A stretch of DNA of 64,000 nucleotides, from contig NC_037089.1 in NCBI RefSeq assembly GCF_002994745.2, positions 86,762,347 through 86,826,346 of the forward strand, given 5' to 3'. Made by a program: the position numbers and the translations under genes. Positions 23,990-34,964 of the stretch are shown here, piece by piece. Source of the DNA: Rosa chinensis. Taxonomy: Eukaryota; Streptophyta; Magnoliopsida; Rosales; Rosaceae. Below the pieces are notes generated by a model. That model made no database searches. It had not been told where the DNA came from and was given only the letters and a program-made list of their open reading frames with translations. Numbering within the stretch: the first letter of the stretch is position 1; every line of letters starts with the position of its first letter.

Positions 23990-24129
23990 GCCCAGAATGG
24001 AAAAGGGTGTTGCCTCAGAGATCTCAATCTCATGGCTGTGAAGTCAAGATCAGAGCTTTTTTTGTTGTGTAATGGAATTGTCAACGTCGGGAGAACATGG
24101 AATTGTTTTTGGGATTTTTACAAATGGGG

Positions 24130-24184
24130 GATAATATAATAATATTGAATATATCCAAAAAAAAGATAATATAATAATATTGAA
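24130..24184 (+). mobile_element. minimal poly(A) insertion with 20-bp direct repeats
   Basis: A perfect 20-bp repeat beginning GATAATATAATAATATTGAA (24130-24149 and 24165-24184) flanks 15 bp, TATATCC plus 8 A. It lies just upstream of SERGT1. A slippage origin in AT-rich DNA is possible, but repeat length and poly(A) fit the same pattern as the other sites. Confidence 0.55.
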
Positions 24185-24190
24185 GGGAGA

Positions 24191-25945
24191 TTAAATTAGG
24201 TAGTAGTGTAGTACCAGTTGGTAGCATGGTTTAATGGACTTGTTCCTTGATGAACACAAAGGACACGAGTTGTTGCTGGAAGAAGATCCACTATTGCAGC
24301 TGAACTGCCATTTTGTTTCTACCATGTTTCTATGTTTTTGGTAAATTACTAGAAAGTGAAAAATACTAGCGATCTTGTTAACCAACCTTCCTAAGTTAAA
24401 GAGTTTATTTCACGACCCAACTTGTAGAAAATCTCATCGTTTAGAAGTCAATAAGAGTGGAGATCATTTGGTAATTGGAAGACATGAAATAAATGAACAT
24501 CTTGACATAAAATGAACTTGTTATCAAGGCGGTTAATTTGGTTGATACTTTTTTATAGTAAGTCAGTAACAAAAAGTAGGAACACTTATAAAAGAAAAAT
24601 AAGGTAAGAACAAAAGATTAGTGAGAAACATTTTTTTTATTATAATGAGAAGTTGTTTATAATACTTTGGAATAATGAAACTTTAGAGCCATAATGGTTA
24701 AATTAGCTCGTTAAATGAGTTATTTTTCAATCTAACTATTTTTTACTTTAAAATTTTAATATTTCAAAATTGAACATGTGGTATACCATGACTCTGTTTT
24801 TAGATGCTACTTTTGGACAAACATCATCTCATCATATACACATCACGAAGATAGTAGCCTCTAATTGTACATAGTAAACACGAAAATTAAACAAAAATAC
24901 CAAATTAGCGTTGGAATTTGGTAACAAAAAGTAGGAGCAAACTCTTAGTGAGAAAGATTGCTAACACTCTTTTTATTGAAATAAATTGTTATTTATAATA
25001 CTTTGGAGTATTAAAATTTTAGAACCAGAGCAGTTGAAATAGCTCGTTGGATGAGTCATACTAGAAAACAATTTCAATCTAATGGTTCCTGTTTTAAAAT
25101 TTCAATACTTTAGAATATCATTAAATTTTTTATTAAAAGTAAAACTTGTATTATTGATTCGCTACTTGAAAAGTGAAACAGTGACATTTCAGTTTTGTGA
25201 ATATTCAAAATTGAACATGTGATGTAGCATGACTCCTTTTTTAGATGCTTTTTCTAGACAGCAGCCTAATTCCCCTCTAAGATAGTAGCTGCCTAATCTT
25301 CTTCTCAGAAAAATTAATGTTATATTTTACCCAGTTGAACGGAATCCTCTATGTGCACGATTTTGAGATATCTTAGATCAAAACCTCAGGATGTATGGTT
25401 CAGCCTCAATTCACGTGTATATTATAAAATGACTTACAAAAAGTAGAGAGTAGCCTAATTCCCCTCTAATCTAGTAGCTGCCTAATCTTCTTCTCAAAAA
25501 GAAGAAGATATAGAGAGTAGCCTAATTCCCCTCTAATCTAGTAGCTGCCTAATCTTCTTCTTTTATCTTCTTCTCAAAAAGAAGAAGATAGTAGCGCCTA
25601 ATCATACATAGTAATGACGAAAATAAAAGAGATTCCGGGCCGGGGAGGTTGTTTGAAAAAGTTGGGCCAGGGGACACCCAAATCCCAAGCAAAGGCTGAC
25701 CCGAAGTAATTCGGGTGCTCTACGTGGCATGTGTTGATTGGCTGCTGGGGGGTGGAGGCGGCAGCGTGGTCTTCTTTGACACAGAGACACAAGACCTCCA
25801 CAGCTAGTGGAGATGTAGAACGGAGACCCCAGAGCCTGTTTTAGTTCTTTATTGATCATATAGTTTTCAGACTTGGTTGCTTCTCTGTTTTTCTCTCACA
25901 GAATTTTGAGGAATTTGCAACCACAAGGTAGGAAATTTACAATGT
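24191..25945 (+). repeat. duplicate of the zinc-finger gene upstream region (copy A)
   Basis: Long stretches match 29760-32000 in order. 24200-24400 matches 29770-29910 (CATGAACACAAAGGACA, GAAGAAGATCCACTATTG, TTTTTGGTAAATTACTA). 24440-25250 matches about 30950-31330. 25620-25830 matches 31425-31635 (GAAAAAGTTGGGCCAGGGGA, GGAGATGTAGAACGGAG). 25845-25945 matches the first introns and 26-bp exon-like segment (31860-31995). The coding first exon of the zinc-finger gene is missing, so this copy cannot encode it. A ~110-bp piece of SERGT1 intron 4 lies inside (about 25321-25430), and a ~75-bp tandem repeat (CCTAATTCCCCTCTAATC type) fills 25261-25600. Confidence 0.85.
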
Positions 25946-27308
25946 TAAAAAAATAATGTGCGAATTTTTGCATATGGCTTTCGCAGGTTCATCCATAGCC
26001 TGCTGCATGCTGTACAGCCTGTACCTTCTCCTCAATAGGTCAGCTGTTTTGATTGAGTCAGCTCAGCAAAAATTTTGCTTTCCATAAAGCCCATGTATTT
26101 TAAGCACCTTGGCTTAGGGCAACGATTTGCTGCATGTTGAAGTAAAAGTCCCTCATTCAAAGTGTTAATGCACTCTACATTCAAAAAAATACCCGACCTT
26201 TTATGTGCATCTGGTTCCATCAGTCTAATCTGGAAAAAAAATTAATTAATGTTATATTTTACCCAGTTGAACGGAATCCTCTATGTGCATGATTTTGAGA
26301 TATCTTAGATCAAAACCTCAGGATGTATGGTTCAGCCTCAATTCACGTGTATATTATAAAATGACTTGTAGTGCATAAAAATACTAGAATGGACTTTCCA
26401 TAGTCTATACTACTAATTAGCTAGGGGCTATCTAAACTAAAGGGTGCCTGTCTAAACTAAAGGGTGCCTGTGATGACATATTAGCACAGGGATTGACTAA
26501 TGCAAACACAGTTCATGAAAGAAACGTGCAGGCTTCTCCTTAATCAAAGAGAGTTTCCAATACTAAAGAGAATACTTATTTGTCTATTGGACTCGGAACA
26601 CATACCTCTTTTGGATAAGAAGGCCAGTTCAGGAAAGCGACGGCCACAGTCATAAACAATACCATCTTGACGGTGATCGAATTTACTAAAGGACCAATTT
26701 CCGACGCTAAATGGCAAGCCATAGTGAAGAAGAATAGGCACAACACCCTCTTGTGGAATATATCCTGGATAGATCATCATTTTGTGCCGAAGAGTCGAAG
26801 ACCAACCTAAGAAAACAGATAACCATACCAATTAAAAAAGAAAAAGCACCAAGCTTTAAAAAAAAAAAAAAAAAGCGCACCAAGAAAAGAAGCTCTATGA
26901 TTAAGGTGGCGTTGTGAATTTATGATCAATCCTATGGTTACCAGGAAACAAAAGAACATAGTTAGAAGAGATTAAACAAAGAAAATGACCTCTGCTGCAC
27001 CAAAAGAGTATCCATACATCTCACTGATCCATCCGCGCGCTTCCATAAATGTCACCATGCCCAGTTATATATATTAGTTCCCCAGTGAGCTCTATCTTCT
27101 CGCACGTACTTCTTCTGTTTTCGAAAGCCACATAGGTGCCAATGCTCGAACATACATCATCTATATGCATTGCTAAGAGCCCACCAAATCTATCACAAAG
27201 TTCTGGATGCTTTGTATGCAATTGATCAGGCAGAATGTTATTGCATTCAACCAAATACCTGAAGGAGAAATTAATTAAATGATTATACACTGACACCCAC
27301 AATTCCAT
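25946..27308 (-). pseudogene. partial SERGT1 pseudogene (exons 3-5)
   Basis: Matches SERGT1 positions 21308-22582 including introns: exon 5 part (26230-25946), exon 4 (about 26804-26603) and exon 3 (about 27258-26989). Preserved pieces include MEPDAHKR, GYIPQEGVVPILLHYGLPFS and NNIL followed by QLHTKHPE. The frame is broken by several small insertions relative to SERGT1 (about 4 bp before HIDD, 4 bp in the EEVREDR region, several bp in GDIYSSGW). No start, signal peptide or catalytic second half is present. Retained introns show a DNA-level duplication. Its left end joins the zinc-finger gene copy at about 25945. Confidence 0.9.
26847..26884 (+). mobile_element. minimal poly(A) insertion, empty site known
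   Basis: GCACCAAG (26847-26854 and 26877-26884) flanks 22 bp, CTTT plus a run of A. The matching position in SERGT1 intron 3 (about 22166-22176) has a single GCACCAAG and no insert. The insertion therefore happened in the pseudogene after duplication. Confidence 0.7.
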
Positions 27309-29759
27309 ATAATATGGTTCTGTGGGTATTCATTGATAGTGACCATCCTTGGGCCGCACATGGTGCCATAGGCACGTTGCCAATCATTAACCCCAAGTAG
27401 GACATGCATCAGCTGGTCCCAGGACTTTCTCTCTCAGCATCAGCATCAGCCATCAGCATCAGTTAATGGACTTGTTCGTCTTTCCTTCTTCCGGGGGAAT
27501 TCATTATAGACCTAATTCCTATAAAATTTAATGAAAAAAACCCATCAATTTTTTTTTTTCAATCTACACCCAATTATGTCAATTATGATAAAATATTGTC
27601 TTTCTTGTTTTTTTTCTTCTGAAAATTACACATATTGCCACTATTTAAATCTGATAAACATAAGTCAACTAGCAAGTAGTAAGATTAACGTTCTCTTTAA
27701 ATACCTTAATTGTAGATTTTTTTTTTATTAGTTCCATTAATCCAACAATTTTCCTATACTCATCATCATGGCTAGAATTATGGAGTTTTTCTTTGCACAT
27801 TTTTAAATTCAATTGTTTTATAGATTTAAATGAATTTAGAATGGGAGATTCTATTCATATCTCTAAAATTGGTATTTGTACCTCTCTCTTTTTCTAAATT
27901 ATAGTTGACTTTGTTAACTCATGTCAAATTACCAATAACGACACAAAAGAGGAATATTTTTTTTTAACCCCACCCCACCCCTCCCATCCCATGATGTCGG
28001 TGAGGTCTGAAACTGTAACATCCACAATATCGGTTATCCTCGATAACCAATAGGTCACAACTCATAGACAAAAAAAAAGAAAAAAAAGTCTCTTCTTACC
28101 TTTACAAACAGTATGTTTCGATGAGGCAATTCACAAAATCTAAGCTGTGCATTGCCTATTATATTGCTGCTTGTGCTTTTTTTCCAACTCGAAGCAATTA
28201 GTAAATATGTGTTTCTCTCCAAGCTAAGGAGCATTATGTTGGACCGGCTTTGGAACACCATGACCACTTTTAGTACGAGCATCTATACCGACTGTACGTA
28301 AATCATAATTAAGTGATGAAAACTTTGTATCCAAAAACTCAGTTCAATTAAAAATTTTGAGAATTGGGAGTAATATCTAAACATCTTAGATAGCAGTATA
28401 CCAATGTGCTTCTATATTCAATTGATTTAATGAAAAATACTGTATTGACTACCAGCTAGAGATTTTTTATTTATTTAATTATTTTTTGTGTGCAGCTTAC
28501 TTGTATGAAGGGTAAAACAGGAATTGTGAAATTTTCAAAAATTGAATGAGGTTCGACTACTGATTTTGGAGGTATGAACATAACGTAAAAGAATAAGTTT
28601 TTATTGATTCGTTGTGGGAAAGTTAGAGAGGTCTAGATAGCAAATTGGTCTATAAAAGTAAGTTGGAGGTCTATTAAGTTGAGATGTCCAAATGCCAACT
28701 TTGGAGGTATGAATAAAAGCTCTCATTTGGAATTTACTTTTTGGCAATTTAAACTTTCTATTTTAAAGGTAGATTTTGTGTTCTAAAACTAAACAAATTA
28801 GTATTAGTTGTTCTTATTTGTTGTGTTTTGCAACACAACTCTAGATTTATGTTTTTCATCCATGCATTTACTTGCAACTTGACTTAAAGGTAGAGGCTTA
28901 AGTTTTTAACCTATCTAATACAATTTTTTTTCCTAATTACAACCTAAAGATTAAACGCGTATGTTTAACTAACCTCAATTATAGGAATTTTCATATCAAC
29001 CTATGATTCATTTTTCACATCAACCTCTTTCTTAGGTATTCTATATATTTCTCAAAAAAAAAAAAAAAAAAAGGTATTCTATATATCATTGCGATTTGAC
29101 CATATTTTTTAGGTTGAATCTCTAACTTATCCTTATATGCATACACCTATCTATTAGGTAACAATTGGGAATGAACAACCATCAAATTAATATGATAATA
29201 TACAAAATGAAAAGTTCAAACTTAGAACAAGATACTTTACCACAAGATACAAGGCAGAATGATGAAAAAAGAAAAGATTTGAAAAAACTAAATCTAATGA
29301 AGAACATACCTTATTAGTAGGTACCACACTTTTGAAAGCCAAAAATTAGAAAGAGAATATGATCACGAATGTATAGGTGATGCACAAGTTTGCAACAATA
29401 ATTTGAAATTTTTTCTTACTTCTTTCTTCTAGTCTTACGGAACATGAACTAGTATCTCTATAGTTTGAAATCATGGTGCTATATATAAAAGTTTTGGAAA
29501 AAAAAATTGAAATCAAAGCATGCACGAATTAAGCCATATGATTAACTCTTTCCATATGACCTTCTACAAACTATTAAAGGGTATAATGGGAACACAAAAG
29601 TGGCTGAAGATTGTATTAATTGAACAATCTACTCAGTAAGGAATGTTTCATGATGTACGTGGATTGGGTGTAGATTGAAAAGAAAAAGTGATTGGGTTTT
29701 GACCTAATAAATCATTGTAAAATTGGGTTAACGTTTAAAACTAATTTTCTCTTTTTTGG
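27309..29759. other. AT-rich intergenic DNA, possible decayed element
   Basis: No gene recognised. A short CATCAG tandem lies near 27440-27465. Two inverted ~38-bp sequences containing CAATCTACACCCAAT lie near 27530-27580 and 29655-29705 and could be the ends of an old 2.2-kb element. A minimal poly(A) insertion is at 29049-29071. Confidence 0.4.
29034..29086 (+). mobile_element. minimal poly(A) insertion with 15-bp target duplication
   Basis: AGGTATTCTATATAT occurs at 29034-29048 and 29072-29086 and flanks 23 bp, TTCTC plus 18 A. The same TTCTC precedes the tail in the 1.1-kb retroposon at 766-1886, suggesting one source family. Confidence 0.75.
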
Positions 29760-29911
29760 TTACAGTGGACTTGTACTTTTTCATGAACACAAAGGACATG
29801 AATAGCTACTGGAAGAAGATCCACTATTGTAGTTGAACTGGCATTGAGTTTTTGGTAAATTACTAAAAGCTAAAATACTAGCAATCTTGTTCACCAACTT
29901 TCCCAAGTTAT

Positions 29912-30891
29912 TGTTTGGCTCCAGTTTTGTTGCAGCTGGTCAACAATCTCTTTTCTGCTCGAGCGTGCCAGCACCGTTCTAGTGAGTTTGTCGGGGGTGT
30001 CCCTTGACCTGACTTCTTTTGAGCGATTGTCAACGAAGAGAGCACCAACCTCGTCGCGGGATTCTTTGTGCCTCGTGGTGAGGATGTTTGCTAAGATTCT
30101 TCAAAATCACACAATCGATACTCGACGTCGTAAATCGAGCAGAGTGAAAATCACTGGGAAGTGGGGAGAACTTGCTAAAGCGTGACTTTAGCTTGGCTAG
30201 TTTACGAGGGCGTTACCCTTGCTTGGCTGGTTCCGTAACCGTTGTGGTCGCGGTACTATAGTCGGCTCCTGAGGAGACTAGGACCGAAGCACGTTGACAG
30301 AGGGTTTGGTGGCACTGATAGTTGACTCCTGAGGATTCTGGGACTGGAGTGTGGTCACTGGTAAGAGAAAGAGAGGGGTTGCTCTAGAGAGGCTTGGATA
30401 ATCGTAGAGATTAGTTGATGAATTGTGTCTTGTTACTTCGTCGTAGCCTCTATATATAGGCTACCAAGCCATAGTGGTTGGCTTTAAACAAATCATGATG
30501 GGTTAAGCACTTAAGCACTAATGGAATTGTTAGGTTTAAGCACTTTAACACTAACTGAATTGTTAGGTTTAAGCACTTAAACACTAATGAAATTGTTAGG
30601 TGTAAGCACTTAAACACTAATGGAAGTGTGATAGGTTTTCCAATTAAGCCACCATAAAATGTAGTTGAATGCTTCCCCACGTAAATGTCATATTCTTTAA
30701 TTGAATGGAGTATGAATATTTGCATCCTTGCAGCTTGCATAATCTTCCATAATTCTGCATGTAGACTTTATTTAGCCTCCTAATAAGATATTTCGAACTT
30801 GTCGACAATATATAGCTTGAGTCACTGACATTGGCTCAATTTCTCCAATACACGCCTTGTCAGGTCAAAATGCTTATTTTGGGTTCAAACA
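29912..30891 (-). mobile_element. solo LTR, 980 bp
   Basis: The plus-strand ends are TGTTTGGCTCC and GGGTTCAAACA, with GTTAT on both sides (29907-29911 and 30892-30896). A TATATATAG promoter-like motif near 30451-30462 and the arrangement of repeats suggest transcription on the minus strand. Around 30503-30640 it holds four copies of a ~34-bp unit (AAGCACTTAAACACTAATGG). No internal domain is present, so it is a solo LTR. The paralogous site in copy A (24395-24410) is empty. Confidence 0.9.
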
Positions 30892-31045
30892 GTTATATTT
30901 CAAATCACAGTGTTATTTTATTTCACGAATTAATTTATTTCTATCTTATCGTTTAAAGATTATATCCGCAAAAAATCCACCAGAGTGGAGATTATTTGGT
31001 AATTAAAACATATGAAATAAATGAACATGTTATCAAAGTGATCGA

Positions 31046-31096
31046 TTTGCTTGATACTTTCTTTTTTTTTGAGAAATAATTTGCTTGATACTTTCT
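31046..31096 (-). mobile_element. minimal poly(A) insertion, minus orientation
   Basis: TTTGCTTGATACTTTCT (31046-31062 and 31080-31096) flanks 17 bp, a T run plus GAGAAATAA; on the minus strand this is TTCTC followed by poly(A). The matching place in copy A (about 24538-24555) shows one TTGATACTTT and no insert. Confidence 0.7.
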
Positions 31097-31659
31097 AATA
31101 GCAACAAAAGAAGGAACACTTAAAAAAAAAAAAAACTTAGAGAGAAAGATTGCTAATACTCTTTTTACTATAATGAAGTGATGTTTATAGTATTTTCGAG
31201 TATTAAAATTTCTAAATCAAAACAATTAAATTATCTCGTTGAATGAGTTATATTACTAACAAATTAACAATTTTCAGTCTAACGAATCCTGACTTCAAAA
31301 TATTATAAATATTAAATTGAATATGTAATGAACCACGACTCTTTTTTCATATGCTACTTTTAGACGGTCATCACTTCGATGCGAACTGCTATAACAAAAA
31401 TACCAAAAATTCCGACGCCAATTCCAGTCCAAGAGATTCCGGGTCGGGGTGGTTGTTTGAAAAAGTTGGGCCAGGGGAGGCCCAAATCCCCAGCAAAGGG
31501 TGACCCGAAGTATGCCTGGTGCTCTACGTGGCAGGTGTTGATTGGCGGTTGGGGCGTGTAGGCGGCAGCCTGGGTCTTCTTTGACACAAAGACAAGAGTC
31601 CAGAGCTAGTGGAGATGTAGAACGGAGTTTAGTTTAGTTTGTTGATGCGAACTTAGAAG

Positions 31660-34028
31660 ATGAAGAAGGAATGGTGTAAACCCAAATGGGTTTCTCTTCT
31701 GTTCCTCTGTTTCTCACTATCTCTGCAATTTACTACTGTTTCTCCTCTGTCTCTGCCAACAGATCAGGTAACCTTCATCAGCTACTTTTGCTTTGTGTCG
31801 TTTAGTTGAACTAGAATTCACCGAACAAACCCATGCAATCAAAACTTATTAAGAACACAATGACCGTTTTAGTTCTTTGTTGATCATATAGTTTTCAAAC
31901 TTGGTTGCTTCTGTGATTCAATATGACCCTCGTTCTCTGTTTTTCTCTTACAGAACTATGAGGAATTTGCAACCACAAGGTAGGAAATTTACAATGTTGA
32001 ACATTTATATGCATTCAGATAGTTTTTTTTTTTGTTTTTTTTTTTTTGAGTTGGGTCATAAAATGTTGAAATTCTAAACCTTTATCTATAATTCTGTAAC
32101 TGATACTCCAAATGGATGTATAGGACTTTTAGGGGGAGGCATCGGATATGCCCGAGGTACATTGTTCGAGAGAAAGGAGTAAGGCAGCATGGAAAGTAAT
32201 TGAGGAGGTATTCGAAGGAGATCATGCATATATCCTTTTCTGATTACTGCCATTAAACTAGCGTTTTCACTGATATCTGTTTTGGGATTGCAGTATTTAA
32301 TGCCCTATGTAGAGAAAGAGCGGTATCAGATTCCGAGAACGTGTAGGCTGCACCCTGATAATGATCTGTACAGAGATCAGGAACAGCACAAAATCCGAAT
32401 AGATATATATGAATGGCAGTGTGGATACTGTAAGAAGAGATTTTACGAGGAGAAGTTTCTTGACAAGCATTTTGACAACAGGCATCACAATTTGCTGAAT
32501 GTGGTAGGTTCCATCTGGTCTTATGCTTTCATGTTTGTTCCTTTCCTCCGTTTTTTTTCTCTCCTGGCGGTGATAATGATGACTAGGTCTTGTATCAATA
32601 ACTAATTCTTATTTCATGGTATCAAGTATCAACTAAACTAACTTGCATTACATAATGGAGCTTAGCTTGGGAATATAAGGGAAAGAGAGCACGACTCTAT
32701 GCTGTTATACATGAACTTGGTATGCATGATTTACGAATGTAGGTTAGGTTCATCAACCTCAGATTTTGTGACCTTGTGTTCCACCTTAATATCTTGTGAT
32801 GAAAATGCTGTTTCATAGGTTTGCTTCATCCCCAGAATTAAATCATTTGTGAAAGTCTAAAAAAAAATTCCTTTAATTTCAGCCGATGCTTTCTCACTGT
32901 ATACTTAAGCTCCTTTCCTAGCTTATTGCATTAAACTATTTGTTTATAATTGAATTCCTCATTGAGAATGCAACCCTTTTGTAGCCTAAATGGTCCATTG
33001 CTAATGAACACATGTTATCTCTTGCTCAATCAGAGTCATAGTAGGTGCTTAGCAGATGTCTGTGGTGCGTTGCACTGTGATGTTGCAATGGGTGCTGCCC
33101 CACACAAGACCAAGTGCAATCCTGCTGCTGCTGCACGGAATAAACATCTGTGTGAGGTTGCATCTTAATGAGGTCTTATGCATTTAGATTTCAGCATTCA
33201 TTGTATTCATGAATTCTCCATCATACACAGGGTCTAGCGGATAGTTGTTTTCCAGTCAATCAGGGTCCTTCAGCAAACCGTTTACATGGTACTTCATATC
33301 TTTCTCTATGATAATTACAAAAGCTGTAACAAGTTATTTATCTTTTCTTATGAACTTTTCTTGATTTTTTTTTTGTTTAATGCCAGAATTCTTTTTACGC
33401 CAATTCTGTGATGCCCTCACTTGCACTGGACGCCAGAAACCATTCTCTCAAGGACGCAAGAAGGTGTAGTTTCACTATGACCTGTTATCGAGTGTTCTGT
33501 ATATTTATTTGCATGCTTACATTATAGTTTTTAGTGGATCGATGCTTTACTGATGGAAGTCATGTTAGGGGCATGGTATGCTTTGTTGTAAAGCATCTTT
33601 TTTTAATTATTTAGAAAAATTACGCAAATTAGTCATTAGACATGTGTTTATTGATGGTCTTCTGAGGGAGGCATTTTAGGCAAACCATGGTCCATTACAA
33701 AATGAATCGTGCGCCTACTGTGTTCAAGACTTGATACTCTAGGTCCTTATTGATTGTATCCCTTGTTTGTCAAATGTGCAGAGGAGGATGAGTATATCTT
33801 ACATTGTTATTTCTGTTCTGACTTTGATGCTGCTCCTCCTTTACTATACTTATCTTTACATCTACAGAAGGTATATCTATATTTAAACTTCCTTGTCTGT
33901 TCCAGTTATATCTTCTTTTCTATAAGTTTCACAAATGGTTTTTCTGTGACAGTGGAATTAAAAGGGGAACTCAAGACCTGAAACGAGTCTCACTTACGCA
34001 GAGTGGAAGGAAGAAAAAGCCCTCTTAG
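31660..34028 (+). CDS. single-pass membrane protein with luminal C2H2 zinc finger
   Basis: Exons 31660-31767, 32133-32207, 32294-32503, 33034-33156, 33231-33288, 33387-33463, 33782-33870 and 33953-34028 give 271 residues in one frame. A signal peptide is seen at residues 1 to about 31 (VSLLFLCFSLSLQFTTVS). One C2H2 finger follows: Cys104, Cys107, His120 and His125 in WQCGYCKKRFYEEK...DKHFDNRH. Next come a Cys-rich stretch (CLADVCGALHCD, HLCEGLADSCF, FCDALTC), a membrane segment (YIVISVLTLMLLLLYYTYLY) and a basic tail ending RKKKPS. The conserved-looking Cys pairs could be disulphides, so the finger may be structural. A further 26-bp exon-like segment lies at about 31953-31978 with good splice signals, but including it breaks the frame. 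I know of no established function. Its upstream region is duplicated at 24.2-25.9 kb. Confidence 0.8.
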
Positions 34029-34964
34029 TTGTTACAGTTCTTCATTAAAAGGAGTCTGCATTCTATCGCAGTGACCAGCAAATGCCGTGTTGTTCCATAA
34101 TTTTTTTGTATTTTGAGCATTCACTGTTAATTCATTGTAGATTTAGAGGAAGCACAAATTTGTTAATGAGAATGACTGAAAGTTGTTAGTTGATCAGAGA
34201 ACCTCTTTGTAAAATTAAAGCATTCAGACATGCAATTGATGATACCATACCGCCCCTTCATCACCTGACTATCATTGTCTAGGGTTTTTGGCATAAATTA
34301 TGAATGGGTTATTTATTTTGAGCAACTAAAGCAAAGTCGAAAATCATATGAGGACAATGCATCGTCGGTCAACTTGTTTACAAGTACATTGCAGTAGCAT
34401 AGTAGTTTGTAAGGCAAGCAAAATATCAATGTTGATATCAGTATTGTCTCCCTACTCTATACTCGGATTTCAAATCTTCACTATATTACGTGTAGAGTGT
34501 GTTGTCTTGTGTTACACCTGTGTTGGTAACATTAGTGTCAAAGGCAAAGCGCATTTCAACTCTCAAAATAAAATTTTAGATTTTGAATTAGTACTTGTTC
34601 AAAAATATATGATCACAAGGACTATGGTACGCTGCCGAGACACCATCGATGCTGCTGTGTGGGCAATTGATTTAGTGATTTGAGTATGCTGCTGTGTGGA
34701 AAATTGACTTGGGGATTTGATTAGGGGATTATGATATGTTGTAATCATGTTTCAGGATAGTTTCATCAAAATCAGGGATTTGTTGAACCAATGATGAATG
34801 ATATGCAACTTTAGCCAGAGTATGTTTCTCTAGTTGAAGGTTTTCCTTTTGTTTCTGATATATTTTCCTCGAAATCATTAGTTTCAAAAATAAACTAGTA
34901 TTTTGATTTCATATTCCCTAATCGCTACTTCACCTTCTGTACATCTTTAATTTTGTAATCAAAA
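34029..34964. other. 3' flank of the zinc-finger gene
   Basis: 3' UTR followed by AT-rich DNA. The 111-codon frame at 34348-34683 has no recognisable domain. Parts of this flank are repeated in degenerate form at 34965-35240. Confidence 0.5.

Larger units (their letters stand above)
29760..32000 (+). repeat. upstream region of the zinc-finger gene, copy B of a segmental duplication
   Basis: This is the counterpart of 24191-25945, here attached to the intact gene. It has been enlarged by the solo LTR at 29912-30891 and the small poly(A) insertion at 31063-31079; neither is present at the matching places in copy A. Confidence 0.8.

Noticed and set aside
25602..25859. Minus-strand frames of 67-85 codons, similar to ones at 31360-31587
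   Set aside because: They match each other only because the non-coding upstream region of the zinc-finger gene is duplicated; no family resemblance.
30503..30640. Leu-rich minus-strand frame with repeated LVFKCL
   Set aside because: Produced by the ~34-bp tandem repeat in the solo LTR; not a leucine-rich-repeat protein.
34348..34683. 111-codon plus-strand frame
   Set aside because: No domain, no splice context, and partial copies at 35.1-35.2 kb do not keep the frame.
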